NCBI GenBank assembly: GCA_005883625.1
Contig: VBDU01000059.1
Coordinates: 1 to 46,068 of the forward strand
From: Chloroflexota bacterium
GTDB lineage: Bacteria > Chloroflexota > Limnocylindria > P2-11E
Length of the DNA: 46,068 bases
Direction of reading: 5' to 3'
Shown: one piece after another, positions 42,182 through 46,068 of the stretch
How the letters are laid out: each line of letters starts with the position of its first letter
Numbering within the stretch: position 1 is the stretch's first letter
Made by a program: the position numbers and the translations under genes
Notes under the pieces: generated by a model
Database searches by the model: none
Told to the model about the DNA's origin: nothing
Seen by the model: only the letters and a program-made list of their open reading frames with translations

Positions 42182-42723
42182 TCCGGCCGCACACCGACAC
42201 CACGACGGTGGGGCTCATCGGCCGCATCAAGCGGCGCCAGCTCCTGCGCGCCGGCTTTCTCACCGGCACCCTGCTCGCGACCCTCGAGCTCACCGCGATC
42301 GTCGTCCCGTTCTTCCGCGTGAACAAGATCACCGGCCTTGGCGCGAAGATCGGCGTCGGCCCCAAGGCCGACATCCTCGCCCGCTTCAAATCGGCGAACG
42401 ACATCCCGATCCTCAACGTCGAGGGGAAGTTCTTCCTCCTCCACGCGCCGGGCGGCGTCATCGCCGCGTACCGCAAGTGCACGCATCTCGGCTGCAGCGT
42501 CCCGTTCAACGACGGCGAGGACCAGTTCCACTGCCCGTGCCACGGCTCGCTCTACGACAAGCACACCGCGGTCGTGAAGGGCGGTCCCGCGCCGAAGCCG
42601 CTCCAGCTCTTCCACATCGCCGCGGACGCGAGCGGGACCCTCACCGTCGACACGAACCCGCTGAACGTCATCGACCGCCAGGCGAACGTGTGGGATCCGA
42701 AGGTCCTCGAGATCACCGAGTGA
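42178..42723 (+). CDS. Rieske [2Fe-2S] protein
   Basis: 181 residues. N-terminal basic stretch ([11 protein letters not shown]) and one anchor helix ([20 protein letters not shown]), reminiscent of a Tat signal anchor. Cluster motifs CTHLGC (C101, H103) and CPCHGS (C119, H122); C106 and C121 form the family disulfide. Oxidises quinol at the Qo site and passes the electron to cytochrome c. GTG start at 42178 in a GTGA overlap; the stop overlaps the next gene likewise. Confidence 0.95.
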   Translation: MIRPHTDTTTVGLIGRIKRRQLLRAGFLTGTLLATLELTAIVVPFFRVNKITGLGAKIGVGPKADILARFKSANDIPILNVEGKFFLLHAPGGVIAAYRKCTHLGCSVPFNDGEDQFHCPCHGSLYDKHTAVVKGGPAPKPLQLFHIAADASGTLTVDTNPLNVIDRQANVWDPKVLEITE

Positions 42724-43856
42724 CGATCGACCTCAACGTTGTCCTCGCCGTCTTGAGCGGTCTGCTGTTCTTCGGCTTCGTCGCGTTCTTCGCGTTCCTC
42801 ATCTACCACCAGCGCGAGGTCGAGCCCAAGGAGCCGCGCTTCACCGGCGCCGAGATCATCGAGCAGCATTACGCGCCCGGCGCGACCGTCGAGCAGCCCA
42901 CGCCGTACTACGTCGCGCCGATCCCCGCCGCGCCCGATCCGCTCGAGATCTCGGCGAACCTCGACAAGAAGATCGTCATCGGCGGGGGGATGGTGTTCGG
43001 CTTCTTCGCGCTCCTCGGCGTGTACTTCTTCTACCTGTTCGTCCTCCGTGCGGACGCGAGCGCCGACCCGGGACGGTGGCGCGACCGCGTCGCTTTTTCG
43101 CACCAGGAGGAGAAGCTCATCGAACGCGGCCGCAACCTGTACGCGAACTTCTGCTTCGACTGCCACGGGAAGACCGGCCTTGGCAGCGCCGATCCGAGCC
43201 GCAAGGACCTGCCCGGCCTGCCGCTCAACAAGCCGGACTTCAAGTACGTGACCCTCATGGCCGATCCGGCGAAGCTGAAGGCGGCGCAGGACCTCATCAC
43301 GCACACCATCGAGCGGGGCCGCAACAAGGGCCCGGGGCAGATCTCGATGCCCGCGTGGAGCGACAAGGAGGGCGGCTCGCTGAACGACGAGCAGATCGAG
43401 CAGCTCGTCTCGTTCATCATGAAAGGCACCGATGCGGACTGGGCCGACGTCGTGACGGTGCGCCAGCACAGCCAGGGGACCGAGGACGGCCACCTGCCGC
43501 TCGAGCCGAACCCGCCGAAGCCTCAGGCCGTCTCCGGCGCCGCGGCGGGACAGCAGCTGACCGTCGGCAACCCCCAGCAGCCGTGCATCACCTGCCACAG
43601 CTTCGATCCATCGAAGACGAGCCCGATCCCGCAGGCGCCGAACCTCGGCCGGTACGGGGTCGAGGGCCCGCTCAACGACGAGAACAAGCGGGCCAAGGCC
43701 TCGGGCGATGCGGACTGGCTCTTCAAGTGGGTCTCGAACGCTCCCGGGATCAAGCCGGGTATCGTCATGCCGGCCTTCAGCAGCAAGAACGGCGGTCAGT
43801 TGAGCGACGATCAGATCAAGGCGATCGTGGAATACCTGAACACCCTGGGGAAGTGA
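42720..43856 (+). CDS. Membrane-bound di-heme cytochrome c subunit
   Basis: 378 residues. Two membrane helices (about 7-29 and 85-108) separated by a Pro-rich stretch, so both termini may face the outside or the chain may loop. Two class I c-type domains follow: CFDCH (145-149) with ISMPAW as axial Met region, and CITCH (289-293) with GIVMPAF. Accepts electrons from the Rieske protein and delivers them to a terminal oxidase not in this window. GTG start overlaps the Rieske stop. A GC-rich palindrome follows 44 bases after the stop. Confidence 0.93.
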   Translation: MTIDLNVVLAVLSGLLFFGFVAFFAFLIYHQREVEPKEPRFTGAEIIEQHYAPGATVEQPTPYYVAPIPAAPDPLEISANLDKKIVIGGGMVFGFFALLGVYFFYLFVLRADASADPGRWRDRVAFSHQEEKLIERGRNLYANFCFDCHGKTGLGSADPSRKDLPGLPLNKPDFKYVTLMADPAKLKAAQDLITHTIERGRNKGPGQISMPAWSDKEGGSLNDEQIEQLVSFIMKGTDADWADVVTVRQHSQGTEDGHLPLEPNPPKPQAVSGAAAGQQLTVGNPQQPCITCHSFDPSKTSPIPQAPNLGRYGVEGPLNDENKRAKASGDADWLFKWVSNAPGIKPGIVMPAFSSKNGGQLSDDQIKAIVEYLNTLGK

Positions 43857-43900
43857 CGTGATCACCGAGGTCAGCGAAGCCAGCGAGTTCTAGCGTTCCA

Positions 43901-43916
43901 GGGGGCTCCGCCCCCC
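43901..43916. repeat. GC-rich palindromic repeat, copy D (short form)
   Basis: GGGGGC-TCC-GCCCCCC, a 6-bp stem behind the respiratory operon. It keeps the inner arms of copies A-C but lacks the CCGC lead-in. No T-run follows, so a terminator role would need Rho. Confidence 0.5.
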
Positions 43917-44033
43917 GAGGAGCCGCTGCCGCTCCCTCGCCGGCACACGCTTGTCCTCCTCGTCGGCCGCGTCACCACGATCAAGCTCGCCTTTTGGGCC
44001 GCGGTCACCGGATTCGAGCTTGCCCTGCCGCGC

Positions 44034-44390
44034 GTGTTCGCGCGACCATTCGCGGATCGCTTCGGCTGGTCGATCGCCTTCGCGATGCTCGCGACGGCGC
44101 TCGCCCTCGGCTGGGCCGCGTGGTCCGCGCGGACGATCGACCGCGACGCCGGCGGGATCCCGCGCTCCGTTGCGACGATCGCGACGACCTTCGCCGCCGC
44201 ATCCGTCGTGGCGTCGCCCGCGAGCATTCCACTCCTGCTCGTCGAGCTCCGCGCTTCGACCGACGGCTGCCCCGGCGCGACGACGTGTCACCTCGAGCCC
44301 TTTTTCCTGTGGGTCGCGCTCTTCGCCGTCGGCTTCCTGGTGATCCCGGCCGCCTTCGCGGCGTCGCTGCGGAAAGTCAATGCGGAGTAA
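44034..44390 (+). CDS. Small membrane protein, unknown; true N-terminus probably further upstream
   Basis: 118 residues from GTG 44034, with three predicted helices (IAFAMLATALALGWAAW, VATIATTFAAASVVASPASIPLLLV, PFFLWVALFAVGFLVIPAAFAAS). The frame is open back to the cytochrome c stop and codes another hydrophobic stretch just upstream (TTIKLAFWAAVTGFELALP), but has no ATG, GTG or TTG there. So either the gene starts at a rare codon near 43980, its start was lost when the GC-rich palindrome arrived, or the upstream helix is fortuitous. No family recognised. Confidence 0.6.
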   Translation: MFARPFADRFGWSIAFAMLATALALGWAAWSARTIDRDAGGIPRSVATIATTFAAASVVASPASIPLLLVELRASTDGCPGATTCHLEPFFLWVALFAVGFLVIPAAFAASLRKVNAE

Positions 44391-44446
44391 ACCCAGCTCG
44401 CTTGTCCGGCTACTGGCCATTCCTGTGGCACGCTATCGCGACGCTG

Positions 44447-44806
44447 GTGGCCGGGAAACGCATCATGGTGGTCGACGACGATCCCGATCTTCGGGAGCTT
44501 CTCTTCACCGCGCTCGCCGATGAGGGGTTCGAGGTCGTCCCTGCCGCCAATGGCGAAGAGGCGCTCGGCCTGCTGCGGACGTTCCGCCCGGACGTCATCG
44601 TCCTCGATCTCATGATGCCGGTCATGGACGGCTGGCAGTTCGCGAACGAGCTGAAGGCGCGAGACGAGGACATACCCATCGTCCTGCTCTCCGCGGCGCG
44701 CGACCTCAAGAATCACGCGCGCGAGATGAATGCCGCCGACGTGATCGAGAAACCGTTCGACCTGAGCGAGCTCATCCCCAAGATCGAGCGCGTCGCCGCC
44801 AGCTGA
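44447..44806 (+). CDS. Stand-alone response-regulator receiver domain (CheY-like)
   Basis: 119 residues from GTG 44447 (ATG 44465 is possible but would cut the first strand). Acidic residues D11-D12, phosphoacceptor D54 (VIVLDLMMPVMDG), S82 and K102 (EKPFDLSEL) are all present. No output domain. Immediately followed, 36 bases on, by a nucleotide cyclase, so a role in controlling it is possible. No kinase nearby. Confidence 0.9.
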   Translation: MAGKRIMVVDDDPDLRELLFTALADEGFEVVPAANGEEALGLLRTFRPDVIVLDLMMPVMDGWQFANELKARDEDIPIVLLSAARDLKNHAREMNAADVIEKPFDLSELIPKIERVAAS

Positions 44807-44842
44807 TCCCGAGCGGCGCCGAGCCGCTCCTAGACTCCTGCC

Positions 44843-46068
44843 GTGACGCTCGGCCGACCGCTCGCCGTCGTCCTCCTCGCGCTGCTCCCGACCGCGCTCC
44901 TCGCCTGGCTCCTCGCCGATCCCGCGCGCAACGGGCCCTTCAACATCCCGCTCGAGCACTTAGTCATCACCTCGAACGTCTCGATCGTCGCCGCGGTCGT
45001 CGCGTTCCTCGTCGCGCGGAGCGCCCTGCAGGCCGGTCACTACCCGACCTTGCTCGTCGCGCTCGGCTTCGGCTGTATGGCGGGGCTCTTCGCGGTGCAC
45101 GGCCTGTCGACGCCCGGCGTGCTCCTACGCGGCGACCGCGCGCCGGATGCCGCGCTCGTCACCGGCGTCTCGGGGCAGCTCGCGCTCGCGACGGCGGCGC
45201 TCTTCTTCGCCGTCCGCTACACCCCGCTCGCGGGCTGGCTCGTGCGGCGTGTCCGGCCCGGCGCGGTCGTGGCGGTCGTCGTGCTCGCGATCATGGCGTA
45301 CGCGACCGTCGCGCTCGCGGCGCCGGGGAGGATCGCCCAGGTCGCGCGCGTGCTGCTCGTCCTGACCGGCTCGTCGCCGGGGTACGACCCCGGAAGCTAC
45401 GGCTACGGTTACGGCGGCGCCGACGTGACCGGTGGCGCGGGCTGGCTCCCGTACGTCGGCGTGGCTTCCTCGCGCAGGCGCAGATATCGCAGTTCCTCGG
45501 GCCGACCTGGACGCCGGCGTGGTGGGAGTACCACGGCCTCATGCTCGTCGCGGCGGTCCTCGCGCTCGGCGCGCTCTTCATCGAGCTCGACCGCCGGCGC
45601 GGCCTCGAGCGCTTCCTCCCGCCCACGGTGGTCGAGCGCGTCATCTCCGGCGATCCGCTCCGGCTCGAGGGCGAGCGGCAGACCGTGACGATCCTCTTCG
45701 CGGACCTGCGCGGCTCGACCGCGCTCGCCGAGACGCTCGCGCCAGAGCAGATCGTCGCCGTCCTGAACGCGTACCTGCGAGTCATGGCGAAGTGCGTGCT
45801 CGACACCGGGGGCATCCTCGACAAGTTCCTCGGCGACGGCCTCATGGCGATCTTCGGCGCGCTCGGCGATCCAACGAACGGCGCCGCGGCGGCCGCGCGC
45901 GCGGCGCTCGCGATCCGCGACCGCGTCGGCAGGCTGAACGAGGAGCGCGCGGCGCGCGGCGATCCGGTCGTACGCTTCGGGGTGGGGATGCACACCGGCG
46001 ACGTCGTCCTCGGCGCGGTCGGCCTGCCCGAGCGCTCCGACTACACGGCGATCGGCGACACCGTGAAC
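44843..46068 (+). CDS. Membrane-anchored class III nucleotide cyclase, frameshifted and cut by window end
   Basis: The first frame (from GTG 44843) codes about six hydrophobic helices with HGLSTPGVLLRGD between helices, as in a membrane sensor module, then a Gly/Tyr-rich loop. After WLPYVGV (about 45463) the frame turns into Arg/Ser nonsense. The neighbouring frame from about 45463 to the window end reads cleanly: another helix, then ERQTVTILFADLRGSTALAE, FLGDGLMAIFG and GVGMHTGDVVLGAVG...YTAIGDTVN, a full cyclase domain with both metal Asp. One missing G in GTGGCTTC would join them. Either a sequence error or a recent pseudogene. Confidence 0.85.

Overview
The window is 46 kb of very GC-rich DNA, with G or C at most third codon positions. 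It is packed with genes on both strands, and many neighbours overlap by 1-4 bases (ATGA, GTGA, TAATG). GTG starts are common and Shine-Dalgarno sites are often weak. The gene mix points to a free-living, respiring bacterium: an F420-type reductase, a split b6/subunit IV quinol oxidase complex with Rieske protein and di-heme cytochrome c, Rho with a Pro/Gln/Asn/Gly-rich N-terminal tail, FG-GAP proteins and DUF3048. My best guess is Chloroflexota or a neighbouring terrestrial lineage, probably assembled from a metagenome. This is an inference from gene content, not a demonstrated placement. I saw no tRNA, rRNA, CRISPR array, phage or insertion sequence.

Layout. 1-785: class III nucleotide cyclase leaving the left edge. 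1217-3706: divergent LOG-family protein and beta-CASP metallo-beta-lactamase. 3820-about 11020 (minus strand): one long chain of coupled genes, read in the order HTH-TOBE regulator, tungstate transporter TupA-TupB-TupC, MoeA, MoaC, MoaB, pseudouridine-5'-phosphate glycosidase PsuG, and an APH-fold kinase. 11162-13192: lone receiver, a PadR-like/degenerate-GGDEF protein and a TMEM175-like channel. 13201-14775: rho with a membrane ORF directly behind it. 14901-18134: two tandem M20 amidohydrolases and an S58 (P1) peptidase. 18164-20228: small membrane protein, F420-type reductase, divergent TetR with palindromic operator, a PIN-toxin remnant and an FG-GAP protein. 20344-21471: citrate synthase. 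21746-26710: Ig-like protein, Na/Pi symporter, DUF72, an unusual ICMT-like protein and DUF1761. 26714-32841: CPA2 antiporter, DUF3048/FG-GAP protein, SucD-SucC and a small P-loop kinase. 32899-37677: secreted propeller protein with a clear terminator, CPA1 antiporter, unknown protein and zinc peptidase. 37711-38608: cupin and DUF402. 38637-43856: respiratory operon. 44034-46068: membrane protein, lone receiver and a second nucleotide cyclase, apparently frameshifted, leaving the right edge.

The two most coherent systems are these. (1) The 3.8-11 kb operon couples tungstate/molybdate sensing and uptake to late molybdenum-cofactor synthesis and, unexpectedly, to pseudouridine breakdown. (2) The 38.6-43.9 kb operon encodes a b6-type quinol:cytochrome c complex, including the cysteine expected to attach heme c_i. 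Its first gene is a GltD-like flavoprotein carrying N- and C-terminal iron-sulfur domains, which could feed electrons from NAD(P)H or ferredoxin into the complex. That operon starts next to a perfect 9-bp inverted repeat lying between two divergent start codons. A small family of GC-rich palindromes sits at or near gene junctions, two of them inside coding ends.
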